Positions 10,429 to 19,787 of a stretch of 64,000 nucleotides of DNA are shown piece by piece. The number at the start of each line of letters is the position of its first letter. Position 1 is the first letter of the stretch. The position numbers and the translations under genes are program-made. The stretch covers positions 62,001 through 126,000 of the forward strand of contig JACKCO010000003.1 in NCBI GenBank assembly GCA_020633995.1. Reading direction: 5' to 3'. The DNA comes from Campylobacterota bacterium (GTDB taxonomy: Bacteria; Babelota; Babeliae; Babelales; RVW-14). The notes beneath the pieces are model-generated. The model was given only the letters and a program-made list of their open reading frames with translations, ran no database searches and was not told the DNA's origin.

Positions 10429-10445
10429 ACCGTAAGGGATAAAAA

Positions 10446-13400
10446 ATGAAAATAAAAAATGTATGTTACAAAATCATTGCCCTACTCTGCTTCACGTTGA
10501 CAGGAACAGCAGTACAAGCAATGCAATTTGATCCCAACTTAGACAGGGTCAAAACTGATGCTCGTGGTAATGAATGGACTGTAAGTGTACAATCACGTTC
10601 TTACGGAGAGGAAACCATTAATTATTTACTCTTTAAAAAATCAGGTACAGAAAAGTGGCACACAGTTGGACTCACGCAAAACTTTATTATCCATCCAACA
10701 AAAGACCAAGTCTGGATCAATACCGCAGGAAACGTAGCTGCTCGAGGAGAGGTAAACTTTGTTGGTGATCGAGCAACAATAAAATGGGAAAAACTCGATA
10801 TTGATACCGCAAATGACCTACGAATCATCGAAGTCGATGGAGAGCAACACTACGCCTTCACCAATACGTATGACAATAAAACATATTACTCGAAAACAGA
10901 TGACCCTACAAATCCAATACTAACACCTCTTAATGCTCCAGTACTAGGAGCTGCGTGGATTCTTGGTTGGCCTAACAAAATTTATTTTAAAGAAGGTATC
11001 ACTCCAGAAAATCCAAAAGGAACAAACATTTTCACCCTTATCCCCGATGTCAAAGCAAACGACATTAGTGTGAATATTCATGGCGAAACATGGGTTGCAG
11101 GCAAGGACGGCAACGTTTATCGAAGAAATGGCGTCACGCCACAAAACCCCAAGGGTGAAAGCTGGACAGAAATTACAAGCCCAACATTTACTCATATTTC
11201 TGTTGGCAAGGACGACCTCGTCCTGGCAATAGAAACAACAGTACCATGGACCAACAAGGATGATGTGGGTGAAACAAAGTTATATTATCGAGATGGCATC
11301 ACTACCAACAACCCTACCGGCACAACATGGGTTGAGTTCCCAGACCAAACAATTAAATTAAGAGACACTGCAATAACACCATCCGGCAATATTTGGGGGC
11401 GTGCTCTAAATGGACAAAAACTTTACATTCGAGAAGGTGTATCAGCTCAAAATAAAATTGGTACAAGCTGGCGCGAAATTGAGTTACCTCAAGGTGTGAA
11501 TAGCTCATTTGGCTTGGCCGCAGGTGGCAACACAGTCGTCTGCATTGATGGCAATGGTATTTATCGACGTACAGGCATAACAGCACAAAATCCTGGGGGT
11601 ACAGGGTGGAGCAAAACCGCAGCAAATACATTGCGATACATCTCTGTTGGATCAAATGGTGATATCTGGGCATCAAACGTTGGTGGCATGGTCTACTATA
11701 TTGCAGCTGACACCCTGGATAATCCAAAGTTTGAACAGATTTCTAACCTTAAAAAGGGCAAAGTGCAAAGAGGCGTTGGTGCTCAGGTAGCAATGTACAA
11801 ATTATCTGTTAGCGGACCTCAACTTACACCAAAACCTGGGCAAAGACCTATCACAATGGCAGCAGCGCAATCAAGACAACAAACGCCCGCCACTGCAGTA
11901 AGCTTACAGCTGCCACCGAATCAAACAGCGGCAATACAGCTTCAAGGCCAAGATCAAACACCTGCACAGCAGCCTGACCCTGCCTCGAAACCGGCACAAA
12001 CTCCAACTGATGCTGATCAAGAACCAGCTCAAAAGCAAAGCCAAGATCAAACACCTGCACAGCAGCCTGACCCTACCTCGCAACCAGCACAAACTCCAAC
12101 TGATGCTGATCAAGAACCAGCTCAAAAGCAAAGCCAAGACCAAACGCTTGCACAGCAGCCTGACCCTACCTCGCAACCAGCACAAACTCCAACTGATGCT
12201 GATCAAGAACCAGCTCAAAAGCAAAGCCAAGACCAAACGCTTGCACAGCAGTCTGACCCTGCCTCGCAACCAGCACAAACTCCAACTGATGCTGATCAAG
12301 AACCAGCTCAAAAGCAAAGCCAAGATCAAACGCTTGCACAGCAGTCTGACCCTGCCTCGCAACCAGCACAAACTCCAACTGATGCTGATCAAGAACCAGC
12401 TCAAAAGCAAAGCCAAGATCAAACACCTGCACAGCAACCTGATCTTGCCTTGCAACCAGCACAAACTCCGGCATTGCCAATAGCCATATCAGCTCTTGAT
12501 AAGGAAATTGAAAACGTCAAACAAGAAAAAGCTGATGTTGAACAGGAACTTAAAAATTTAGCCACAAAACATACTACCCTTGAAAAAAAACTCGTAGGAC
12601 TAAATGCGCTCATTGCTCAACGCCGTGGCGAACTTAAAAAACTCAAAGCCGACATCACAGCTGCCGAAAAAAGATTAACTGAATTGACCGCAAAATATGA
12701 AGGTGATATTGCAGCAAAAGAGGCCGCTATTACCGAGTTACAAAGTGATGCAACAGCAACACAAGCTAAACTTGATAGTATAGCTGCACAAGCTGCACAA
12801 CTAAGCAGACAAGAAGATTTATTGGCACTTGAGAAAAACCGACAAATACTTACGCAAAGACTGAACGCTATCGACTTTGCTAATGCTCAAGAGCTGGAAG
12901 CGGCTCGAACCGAATTAATGGCAAAGCTAAAAGAATTACAAGATATGAAACAAACTCAAGAGAATGCAGACGAACAACAACTCATAGCCATTAATGGCCA
13001 ACTGCAGTCCTTTGGCACGATGCTTGCCAATGTTGAGCAAGCAATCCAAACACTAGAGCAAAAACAAGATGCCTTAAAAACAGAAATAACCCCTACACAA
13101 ACAGCACAAACTGAAGCTACTCCCCAAGCAACAGAGGAAGCAACCACGCTTGTAGAAACCACACAACCAACAACCCTAACTCCCGCTCAATCAACAGCGA
13201 CAGAAACAATCCCGGCAATAACTCATGCTGAAGAAAGTACAAAACAAGCAGCTCCTAACACCATGCCACAAACACAACCACAAACTGTAACTACCCAGGC
13301 TGTCGCTGCTGTTCAAGAAACCGCTACACAAAATACGACAACGACACCTGAAGCGTTTTCATTTACTGATGGAACAGGTCTTGAACTCGGCCAGGAATAT

Positions 13401-13763
13401 GATCCAACCGCCATTCCAACCCTTGCGGTCATGCCTGAACAATCAGATTTTATTATTGTCGAAGAATATGAAACTGATCCTGTTACCGGTCAAACCGTCG
13501 TACGTAAACGTCTTGCCCGCAGACCTGAACGAGGCAGACAAGCGACAACAACGCCGACAGAAGCAGAACAAGTAATACCTCAGACTACCACAGGACGAGC
13601 TCGTACATCGCGTAGGCAAGCCCAACCTACCCAGGCAACAAGGGCTACACGGGGAAGACAGACAACACAACAAGCAACACGTCGTGAACCAACCCGACAA
13701 CCATCACGACGACAAACGCAGCAACCAACCCAACGACAACAAAGAAGTAGAACTAGATCTTAA
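10446..13763 (+). CDS. Secreted tectonin-repeat protein with 31-aa tandem repeats and Arg-rich tail
   Basis: 1105 residues. Signal peptide 1-25 (TGTAVQA). Residues 30-450 are tectonin-like blades (ISVGKDDLVL, FKEGITPENPKGT, REGVSAQNKIGTSW). Residues 502-677 are 31-residue tandem repeats rich in Gln, Pro, Ala and Asp (DADQEPAQK core), five near-identical and one diverged. Residues 682-880 are a coiled coil whose distal part (LNAIDF...LQSFGTMLANVEQAI) resembles the pre-tail coil of the proteins at 13802 and 18630. A Thr/Gln/Ala stretch and a final Arg/Gln/Thr tail (about 1020-1105, ending RSRTRS) follow. It starts 17 nt after the previous stop, so it is co-transcribed. No MIR domain was seen. 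Function not recognised beyond repeat-mediated binding. Confidence 0.87.
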   Translation: MKIKNVCYKIIALLCFTLTGTAVQAMQFDPNLDRVKTDARGNEWTVSVQSRSYGEETINYLLFKKSGTEKWHTVGLTQNFIIHPTKDQVWINTAGNVAARGEVNFVGDRATIKWEKLDIDTANDLRIIEVDGEQHYAFTNTYDNKTYYSKTDDPTNPILTPLNAPVLGAAWILGWPNKIYFKEGITPENPKGTNIFTLIPDVKANDISVNIHGETWVAGKDGNVYRRNGVTPQNPKGESWTEITSPTFTHISVGKDDLVLAIETTVPWTNKDDVGETKLYYRDGITTNNPTGTTWVEFPDQTIKLRDTAITPSGNIWGRALNGQKLYIREGVSAQNKIGTSWREIELPQGVNSSFGLAAGGNTVVCIDGNGIYRRTGITAQNPGGTGWSKTAANTLRYISVGSNGDIWASNVGGMVYYIAADTLDNPKFEQISNLKKGKVQRGVGAQVAMYKLSVSGPQLTPKPGQRPITMAAAQSRQQTPATAVSLQLPPNQTAAIQLQGQDQTPAQQPDPASKPAQTPTDADQEPAQKQSQDQTPAQQPDPTSQPAQTPTDADQEPAQKQSQDQTLAQQPDPTSQPAQTPTDADQEPAQKQSQDQTLAQQSDPASQPAQTPTDADQEPAQKQSQDQTLAQQSDPASQPAQTPTDADQEPAQKQSQDQTPAQQPDLALQPAQTPALPIAISALDKEIENVKQEKADVEQELKNLATKHTTLEKKLVGLNALIAQRRGELKKLKADITAAEKRLTELTAKYEGDIAAKEAAITELQSDATATQAKLDSIAAQAAQLSRQEDLLALEKNRQILTQRLNAIDFANAQELEAARTELMAKLKELQDMKQTQENADEQQLIAINGQLQSFGTMLANVEQAIQTLEQKQDALKTEITPTQTAQTEATPQATEEATTLVETTQPTTLTPAQSTATETIPAITHAEESTKQAAPNTMPQTQPQTVTTQAVAAVQETATQNTTTTPEAFSFTDGTGLELGQEYDPTAIPTLAVMPEQSDFIIVEEYETDPVTGQTVVRKRLARRPERGRQATTTPTEAEQVIPQTTTGRARTSRRQAQPTQATRATRGRQTTQQATRREPTRQPSRRQTQQPTQRQQRSRTRS
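11949..12474 (+). repeat. 93-bp in-frame tandem repeat array
   Basis: Units begin at 11949, 12042, 12135, 12228, 12321 and 12414, a constant 93-bp period; the sixth is diverged. Each encodes 31 residues with SQDQT, AQQ and DADQEPAQ. Units differ by few bases, so the array is young. Its multiple open frames on both strands are by-products of the repeat. Confidence 0.95.
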
Positions 13764-13801
13764 AAGCGTAAAAAATAAAAACAGATAAAAGGGAGAAAGC
13801 A

Positions 13802-16800
13802 ATGCAAGCATTATTTCGTACCAAAAAATTCCAGGCCGTGCTCCTTGGCGCACTAGGTCTGCTTCTTTTGGGCACTGCCTACGTCAAAGGCGAAGCGCAG
13901 GTACAACTGACCGCTGCAAGTGGTTCTGCCATAGATTTTTTGTATGATCGTTATGGCGCACGACTTGTTGTTAACGGACCCGTCAAGTACGGTGATGTTG
14001 TTCGCCTGGTCTCAGAAAACAAGAAAAGTAATACGGATGATCCATCGGTACCATTCGGCTCCAAAAAAATACGATACAATGGTCGAGACATCGCGCTTCA
14101 CCACACCGGACTCAAGTACGGACCATTTCAACCAATACCGTTGGGTCAGGTTTCTGGTAACATTGCCCAGGATATGAAAGATTTTTGGATTGTTAAGCCG
14201 CCACACGGCAAGACGCTTGATGATGTTTCTCCCGAATCAAATAAACCATACAAGCAAACTGACGTAACCTCAGGAAGCACTATTCGTCTGACACATCTAA
14301 CGACACAAACAAACTTGCACTCAAATGCAGGTGTACAAGCACCAGATAGAGAGAACCAACAAGTTGCGACTTCCGGAAAAGATGGCATTGGCGATACTGG
14401 AGACAACTGGGTACTTGAAATTGATGGTGGTAGTGTATGGGATAGAGCAACAAGCACCGTAAAACTCAAACATAAGAGAAGTGGTAATTACCTTTTCTTC
14501 CCAGGAACCACGTGGAACGCTGGTTACTACTCAACCCAAGACACCGGCTATCATTACATTACAGCTGCAGCTCCAGAAAGTGACATTACAAACAATTCTC
14601 ACATCCTAAAATTTAAGATCGAAGAAGAAGATCTTGCTGGCCTCCCTGCAGAATTTAACTTGGTTGATGACGCCTCAACACCAGCCATTATCTATGGCCA
14701 ACCAATTCAAATTGCAAACTCGTATAGAAAAGAAAATGGTAAAGATATTTACCTACATAGAACGGGCATGAAATTTTCAACGTTTGATCGACGAGGTTCT
14801 TCGCCAGATGATGAACAGGTTACCGCTTCGTTTAAAGACGATGATAAAGACTTTTGGGTAATTTTACCAGCAAATGGCATGAGCCTTGACAGTACACATC
14901 CAAAGTCTGGCAAACCATATTCTCAAAGCCCTATTTATAATGACGACGTCGTTCGCATTCAACACCAGGGCAGCGGCAAATATCTCACATCACTGATTGG
15001 CATTGAAGCACCCTTTCCCGCTGATCTTTATCAGATTATTACCACGACTGATCAAGATGACGATAAAAATAACTTTGTCATTGGCCTAACAGGCAAAACA
15101 GCCGATGATGTTTGGCGCACAGGGTTTAATGGCGTAAGCTTTAGGCACGCTCAAACCAACAATACACTTTTCTTTCCTGGTGACAAATTCAATATTTTCT
15201 TCTGGCCATGGATCAAAAATACCATACCACGCCAAACAACACTTATGCCTCACGAAGAACACTTCATTGTTGCAGGAATACGCACACCTGACCTTTCAAG
15301 AATGATGGGTAATCCAGACCTTAAATCGATTGCACTAACCCACCTTTTCCAAGCAAAAATAGGAGAAGGCGACTTGAAGCGACTTGCAGAACTTGAGCTC
15401 AAACGCAAAGCAGCAGAAATTCCACCGCTACAAGAATCTGTTATTGGTGTAAACGGCCACACATGGGCACTTACTGTCGATGATGCACCAGACTCACCAG
15501 GGAACAAACGTGTGTATCATAAACCTACTGACGAATGGATTGAGGTCACTGGTAGAGCTCTCAAACAAATAGCTGTAGGACCGAACGGTCAACTTTGGGG
15601 TGTCAATACTGACGACGACATCTATGCGCGCGAAGGTATTACACCTACAAGAACAATCGGCCAAAGTTGGACTAAGGTACCTGGAGCGCTTATCAACGTT
15701 ACCATCAAGGATGATGGCTCTGTAGAAGGTCTTAACAGGGATGACCTTTTCTGGGTCTCTGATTCTGGAGATTCAAAAAATCCAGAATGGCGTAACGATC
15801 CATTTGGCTATCAACCGGATAGCTTTGTTCAAACAGTAACCGGACCTAACGGCCATGAATGGGGGCTAACCGCCAGACGTGAGGGTCCTAACTACCACGT
15901 CTATGTTAAAAAAGATGATCGATGGATGCGTGTTAAAGATGGAGCTCTAGAGCAACTCGCAGTTGACGCAAATGGTAACATCTGGGGTAGAAACAACGAA
16001 AACACTATCTTCTACCACGCTTTTGACATTCCAGACAGCGGACAACCAAACTGGATCAACGTAGCCGGCGCACAACTAACTCGTGTGGATATTGATAGTA
16101 CAACAGGTCAAGTTTCTGGACCTGGCGTTGATGGCGAACAATATATTTCTCAAACGGGCGATCCTAGAGATCCACAATGGATCACCGAAACGGAATTGAA
16201 ACGTCGTAAAGAAGACGCCGAACTTAAGAAGACAGAAGAGGCTGAACCTAAGACAGAAACAGAAGAGACTAAACCCAAGAAAGTAGAAGCTATCGAGAAG
16301 AAGGTGGAAGAAGTCGCACGTAAAGCCAGAGAAGCAATACTCAGCGAGGCAAAAACAGAACTTGGTACTCTTACAGCCAGCCGAGATGCTCGACAAGCAA
16401 GCGTAACAACACTTGAAGGTGATGTTAAGGCAAAAAGCTCAGAACTGAAATCCCTCGAGGCCGAAATCAAACGTGAGCAAGCACGCCTTGATGGCTTACT
16501 CAAAACAATCGAAGCTGAAGAAGACAAACTTGGTGGCGAGCTGGACAAACTCAACGAAGCACTTGCAGCAGAAAGAAAACGTCTAGGTGAACTTGAGGGC
16601 GAACTTAAAGGTGAACAAGCAAAACTCAGCCAAGCTCAAGAGCGTACACAAAAACGAATTTCAGTAGAAAATCGAGAGTTAATTATCAATCGCCTCACAG
16701 AACAAAAACTCTTAACACAAGAACAGTTTGCAACTTCACAACAAGCAATTCAAAACAAAATTGCAGAGCTAGACAAGATACAGAGCGATCAGGCAACAAG

Positions 16801-17662
16801 AGACCGAACAGCACTCACTAATATCTTAAATCAACTACAGGCACTTACTCCTGCAATGGAAGGCATCCAAGAAAAAACTGAAGCCATAACTGGCAAGCAA
16901 ACGACCATAACAGAACACATGCAAGAGCTTGACAAGAAAAAGGTTGCAGCCGAGGAAGAAGCGGTTACACAGCAAGCTGAACAACCTACACCTTCAACCA
17001 CGGAGCCAGCAGCACAACCAACGCCTCAAGCACCAATACAAACAAATGTCATATCAGAGCCAACAGCAACAGAAGCAACAACCCCTGACACACCGGTTCA
17101 AGCAGCTGTAGAACAAGAAGCTACAACCGAGCCAACAACAGAAGAAATAGCAGCACCCGCTGCTACAGTTCCCGCAGTCGCTGCAGCACGCACAAGACGT
17201 GGTAGAGTAACTCGCACCCCGGCCACGACAGAGACTGGCGCTGATACCACAAGCGAGCAACCGGCACAACCGACAGCAACAACACGTAGAGGGCGAACCT
17301 CACGCAGTCCTGTTGCAGGGGCAACCAGAACACGTGCTGCCACAGCGCGCCGAGGCAGGCAAGCAGTCTCAACAGATGACCCAGCGCAAGCAGCAGTCGC
17401 TCAAAGTGATTCAGCAACCCCGACCCGCGGTAGAGCAACCCGTAGCAGAGCCACCCAAACGACCGGTACTGCTACAACACGTAGAACCCGAGCAACGGGC
17501 AGACAAGCGGTAGCTCAACCAGCTGGCGCAGCAACAACTCGTCAAGCAGCCCGTAGCCGAGGCGGCGCTCGTAGACAAACAGCTGACCAACAACCAACCA
17601 GAAGACAAGCACGCACTCGTCAAGCCACAGAACAAACAACACGAAGAAGCAGAACCAGATAA
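13802..17662 (+). CDS. Large secreted two-MIR/tectonin protein with coiled coil and Arg-rich tail
   Basis: 1286 residues. N-terminal signal segment about 1-31 (hydrophobic VLLGALGLLLLGTAY). Two MIR-like trefoils at about 45-285 and 297-517: SGSTIRLTHLTTQTNLHSN and DDVVRIQHQGSGKYLTS are the conserved GDxxRLxHxxTxxxLHS-type motifs. Residues 547-794 are tectonin blades (IAVGPNGQLWGVN, YAREGITPTRTIGQSW). Residues 795-1060 are a Lys/Glu-rich coiled coil ending with IINRLTEQKLLTQEQF, the motif shared with the small protein at 6547. A Thr/Ala/Pro stretch and an Arg/Thr/Ala/Gln tail (about 1120-1286) complete it. ATG 13802 is preceded by AAAAGGGAGAAAG, 38 nt after the previous gene. Likely an exported binding protein; no catalytic motif seen. 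Confidence 0.88.
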   Translation: MQALFRTKKFQAVLLGALGLLLLGTAYVKGEAQVQLTAASGSAIDFLYDRYGARLVVNGPVKYGDVVRLVSENKKSNTDDPSVPFGSKKIRYNGRDIALHHTGLKYGPFQPIPLGQVSGNIAQDMKDFWIVKPPHGKTLDDVSPESNKPYKQTDVTSGSTIRLTHLTTQTNLHSNAGVQAPDRENQQVATSGKDGIGDTGDNWVLEIDGGSVWDRATSTVKLKHKRSGNYLFFPGTTWNAGYYSTQDTGYHYITAAAPESDITNNSHILKFKIEEEDLAGLPAEFNLVDDASTPAIIYGQPIQIANSYRKENGKDIYLHRTGMKFSTFDRRGSSPDDEQVTASFKDDDKDFWVILPANGMSLDSTHPKSGKPYSQSPIYNDDVVRIQHQGSGKYLTSLIGIEAPFPADLYQIITTTDQDDDKNNFVIGLTGKTADDVWRTGFNGVSFRHAQTNNTLFFPGDKFNIFFWPWIKNTIPRQTTLMPHEEHFIVAGIRTPDLSRMMGNPDLKSIALTHLFQAKIGEGDLKRLAELELKRKAAEIPPLQESVIGVNGHTWALTVDDAPDSPGNKRVYHKPTDEWIEVTGRALKQIAVGPNGQLWGVNTDDDIYAREGITPTRTIGQSWTKVPGALINVTIKDDGSVEGLNRDDLFWVSDSGDSKNPEWRNDPFGYQPDSFVQTVTGPNGHEWGLTARREGPNYHVYVKKDDRWMRVKDGALEQLAVDANGNIWGRNNENTIFYHAFDIPDSGQPNWINVAGAQLTRVDIDSTTGQVSGPGVDGEQYISQTGDPRDPQWITETELKRRKEDAELKKTEEAEPKTETEETKPKKVEAIEKKVEEVARKAREAILSEAKTELGTLTASRDARQASVTTLEGDVKAKSSELKSLEAEIKREQARLDGLLKTIEAEEDKLGGELDKLNEALAAERKRLGELEGELKGEQAKLSQAQERTQKRISVENRELIINRLTEQKLLTQEQFATSQQAIQNKIAELDKIQSDQATRDRTALTNILNQLQALTPAMEGIQEKTEAITGKQTTITEHMQELDKKKVAAEEEAVTQQAEQPTPSTTEPAAQPTPQAPIQTNVISEPTATEATTPDTPVQAAVEQEATTEPTTEEIAAPAATVPAVAAARTRRGRVTRTPATTETGADTTSEQPAQPTATTRRGRTSRSPVAGATRTRAATARRGRQAVSTDDPAQAAVAQSDSATPTRGRATRSRATQTTGTATTRRTRATGRQAVAQPAGAATTRQAARSRGGARRQTADQQPTRRQARTRQATEQTTRRSRTR

Positions 17663-17680
17663 CATAAAGAAGTAAAAAAA

Positions 17681-17709
17681 AGGTGGGTAGAATTTAATTC
17701 TACCCACCT
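17681..17709. promoter_or_regulatory. Near-perfect palindromic hairpin between two genes
   Basis: AGGTGGGTAGAATT (17681-17694) and AATTCTACCCACCT (17696-17709) form a 14-bp stem. On the + strand it is followed by A-rich sequence, not T, while on the - strand it is followed by a T-run. So it is either a terminator facing leftward or an RNA-processing/attenuating hairpin within the + operon. Confidence 0.7.
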
Positions 17710-17727
17710 AAATAAAAAAGGGGAACC

Positions 17728-18489
17728 ATGTTGCACTTTATAGCGCCCTCCAAACAAGCTCCACGCTCTCTAAAGATCGGGCCTCTTATTCTCGTAATCT
17801 TTTCTCTGCTTGTACTGCAAACTTCAAAAGCGGCCATCGCTGACGATATTAGTGCGCTACAAAAGCAACTTACGCAACTAAAACAAGACTACGAGAGTGC
17901 AATGATGTCTCTACAAGGCCTAGTTGACAATCGGGTTGCACAACAAATTCCAAATTTCACTCAGCCATTTGAAGCACAACTTGTACAACTTAACGCAGAG
18001 CTTGACGCTCTCATTCCTACCTTAGCAGAGCAAGTAACACCCGCTATCAAACAAAAAGTACAAGATATTATTAGCGATGAAATTAACACCCATATCCAAA
18101 ACAGTGTCGATCAGTCGGTAAATAGTGCATTTTTAAACGAATTCCAAGGAACTATTGATACCGAAGTGCTAGGACAAGTTAGGCAAATTGTGCAAGAACG
18201 CATAGAGCCAATATTGCAGGACGTCCAAGCTATACAGGCAACACTTACACCTGAGTCAGCATCCACAGTTGATATCACAACTCCTCAGCGTGCACAGCAG
18301 GCTCGTGGTCGCGGTCGTGCTCCTCGTGCAACGCGCACGTCTGGACGCGTAAGAACGGCTCCACAAGGTCGTGAGGACAGAACGACGTCCCGCGCTAGAG
18401 CACAAGTCCAACCTACACGCTCGACAACTCGCAGCACTGAACGACAAACAACATCTACAGACCGTACTCGTCGCAGTCGGGGATCTTAA
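17728..18489 (+). CDS. Small secreted coiled-coil protein with Arg-rich tail
   Basis: 253 residues. The N-terminal hydrophobic segment (LILVIFSLLVLQTSKA) is a signal peptide of about 36 residues. Residues 40-190 are helical. The stretch LDALIPTLAEQVTPAI...IISDEINT closely matches LDSLAPAVESSIKPML...IISDELNT near the C-terminus of the giant protein at 19788, so this is a stand-alone copy of that module. Residues 190-253 are an Arg/Thr/Ser tail (RGRGRAPRATR, ending RRSRGS). The ribosome site is AAAAAAGGGGAA before ATG 17728. Probably the last gene of the operon starting at 6547. Inferred role: partner or anchor for the giant protein encoded 1.3 kb downstream. Confidence 0.83.
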   Translation: MLHFIAPSKQAPRSLKIGPLILVIFSLLVLQTSKAAIADDISALQKQLTQLKQDYESAMMSLQGLVDNRVAQQIPNFTQPFEAQLVQLNAELDALIPTLAEQVTPAIKQKVQDIISDEINTHIQNSVDQSVNSAFLNEFQGTIDTEVLGQVRQIVQERIEPILQDVQAIQATLTPESASTVDITTPQRAQQARGRGRAPRATRTSGRVRTAPQGREDRTTSRARAQVQPTRSTTRSTERQTTSTDRTRRSRGS

Positions 18490-18534
18490 ATATAGTGGAG
18501 GTAGTACAATTAAATTATTTCTTATTTGAAAATA

Positions 18535-18565
18535 TTGACTTATAGGGAACTGTCTGTGATAAAGT
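18535..18565 (+). promoter_or_regulatory. Promoter of the N19 type
   Basis: TTGACT (18535-18540), 19-nt spacer, TAAAGT (18560-18565) preceded by TGA. The upstream ATTTGAAAATA is nearly the same as at the 3536 promoter. A short hairpin, TATACG (18594-18599)/CGTATA (18609-18614), sits just before the ribosome site. Confidence 0.62.
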
Positions 18566-18629
18566 GATATTAGAGCCTTTATAATTGATACAATATACGT
18601 AAAAAAACCGTATACTTAGGGGGAACAGA

Positions 18630-19703
18630 ATGAACGCCTACAAACTCATTCAAGTAAAATTGGCAAAAAGTTTATTATTTTTTGCCCTGCTTATTGCAGG
18701 ATCATCACAACTTGCCTTCGCCGCAGAGGCAGAAGAAACAGTTGCAGTCACGCCTGAACAAGTAGTTACAGAACAGCTTGCAAAGCAGAATTTGGCAACA
18801 GGAGCAGACGTTGATGGACTTATGAATAATGTACTTGCCAATTTAAAAGAAGCTGGGCAAGCACCAGAGGTTCAGTCAGATCAATTGAAAGCTGTCTTTG
18901 ATCAACTTAACTCCTTCAATAGCGCAGTCGGAAACATCGCCCAAGCAATAAAACAAATAGATGAATCACAAAAAGCAATCGAACAACAGGTTAACACCAT
19001 TCGGCAACAACAAGAAGAAAAAAAAGGTGGCCGTATGGAAAGGTTTGCACAGCGTATGACCGAGCAAGCAGAACCAGGTGTTACTGAGACGGCAACCGGG
19101 CAAACCCCGACCGAGCCAACAACCGCAACTCAAGTAGCGCAGGTAGCGCAAGCTCAACGAGGTCGCGCATCACGCCGTGCAGGCGGAGTCGCACGAGGCA
19201 GACGAGGTGAACCTACACCTGCAATCGTCCAGGCAGATCAAGCAGCCGATCAAACGGCGGGTCAAGCAGCTGCAGCTCCAGTAGCGACAAGAGGCCGTGC
19301 TCGAGTTACACGCGGTGCCACAACAAGACAAGCAGCGGCCGGCACACCAACACGCCGCGGAGCTAGAGGCACTCCAGCCGCTAGTCCAGCACAACCTGCA
19401 ACAACCCAGGAAGCAGCAGCTCCAGCTACCCCGACACGAGGCAGAGCAACACGCGCAGCAGGCGCAGCTCCAACAGCCAGTCGTGCAACACGTGGGCGAG
19501 CTACACGGGCCGCTGGTGCAGTCTCACCTACTCGAGGCCAAGCAGCAGGCAGACAAGCAGCAGCTGATGCAACACGAGCCACACGCGGACGTCAAGCTCA
19601 AGCAAGTGGCGTACCACGTACCCGTCAAGCCGGACAAACTCGTCGCCAGGCAGCAGCTGGCGGTGGTGGAGCTCGTCAAACAAGAGCAACAGCACGTGGA
19701 TAA
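18630..19703 (+). CDS. Small secreted protein with very long Arg/Ala/Gly/Thr-rich tail
   Basis: 357 residues. Signal peptide about 1-32 (GSSQLAFA-AEAEE). Residues 40-130 are helical; VVTEQLAKQNLATGADV is a diverged form of the QxLLTQ motif of the proteins at 6547 and 13802, and FDQLNSFNSAVGNIAQAI resembles the coil of the 10446 protein. Residues 135-357 are almost entirely Arg, Ala, Gly, Thr, Gln and Pro with RGRATRAAGA-type repeats, the longest pure tail in the window. GC content climbs in the tail, which opens spurious frames on both strands. Ribosome site TTAGGGGGAA before ATG 18630. It has its own promoter. No known family; likely a tail-bearing accessory subunit of the same system. Confidence 0.83.
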   Translation: MNAYKLIQVKLAKSLLFFALLIAGSSQLAFAAEAEETVAVTPEQVVTEQLAKQNLATGADVDGLMNNVLANLKEAGQAPEVQSDQLKAVFDQLNSFNSAVGNIAQAIKQIDESQKAIEQQVNTIRQQQEEKKGGRMERFAQRMTEQAEPGVTETATGQTPTEPTTATQVAQVAQAQRGRASRRAGGVARGRRGEPTPAIVQADQAADQTAGQAAAAPVATRGRARVTRGATTRQAAAGTPTRRGARGTPAASPAQPATTQEAAAPATPTRGRATRAAGAAPTASRATRGRATRAAGAVSPTRGQAAGRQAAADATRATRGRQAQASGVPRTRQAGQTRRQAAAGGGGARQTRATARG

Positions 19704-19787
19704 ATTTTTTTTAGATTAAAAAAGTTAAATAACTCATTTAAAAAAATAGATTTTAATTTAGTTACTACCTGAGGGGGGGAGTAAAAA

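Noticed and set aside
11949..12474. Possible CRISPR array
   Set aside because: Units are contiguous 93-bp coding repeats without unique spacers, in frame with a secreted protein.
11904..12483. Open frames on both strands across the 93-bp repeats
   Set aside because: 93 is divisible by three, so any stop-free frame is repeated; these mirror the repeat and have no independent support.
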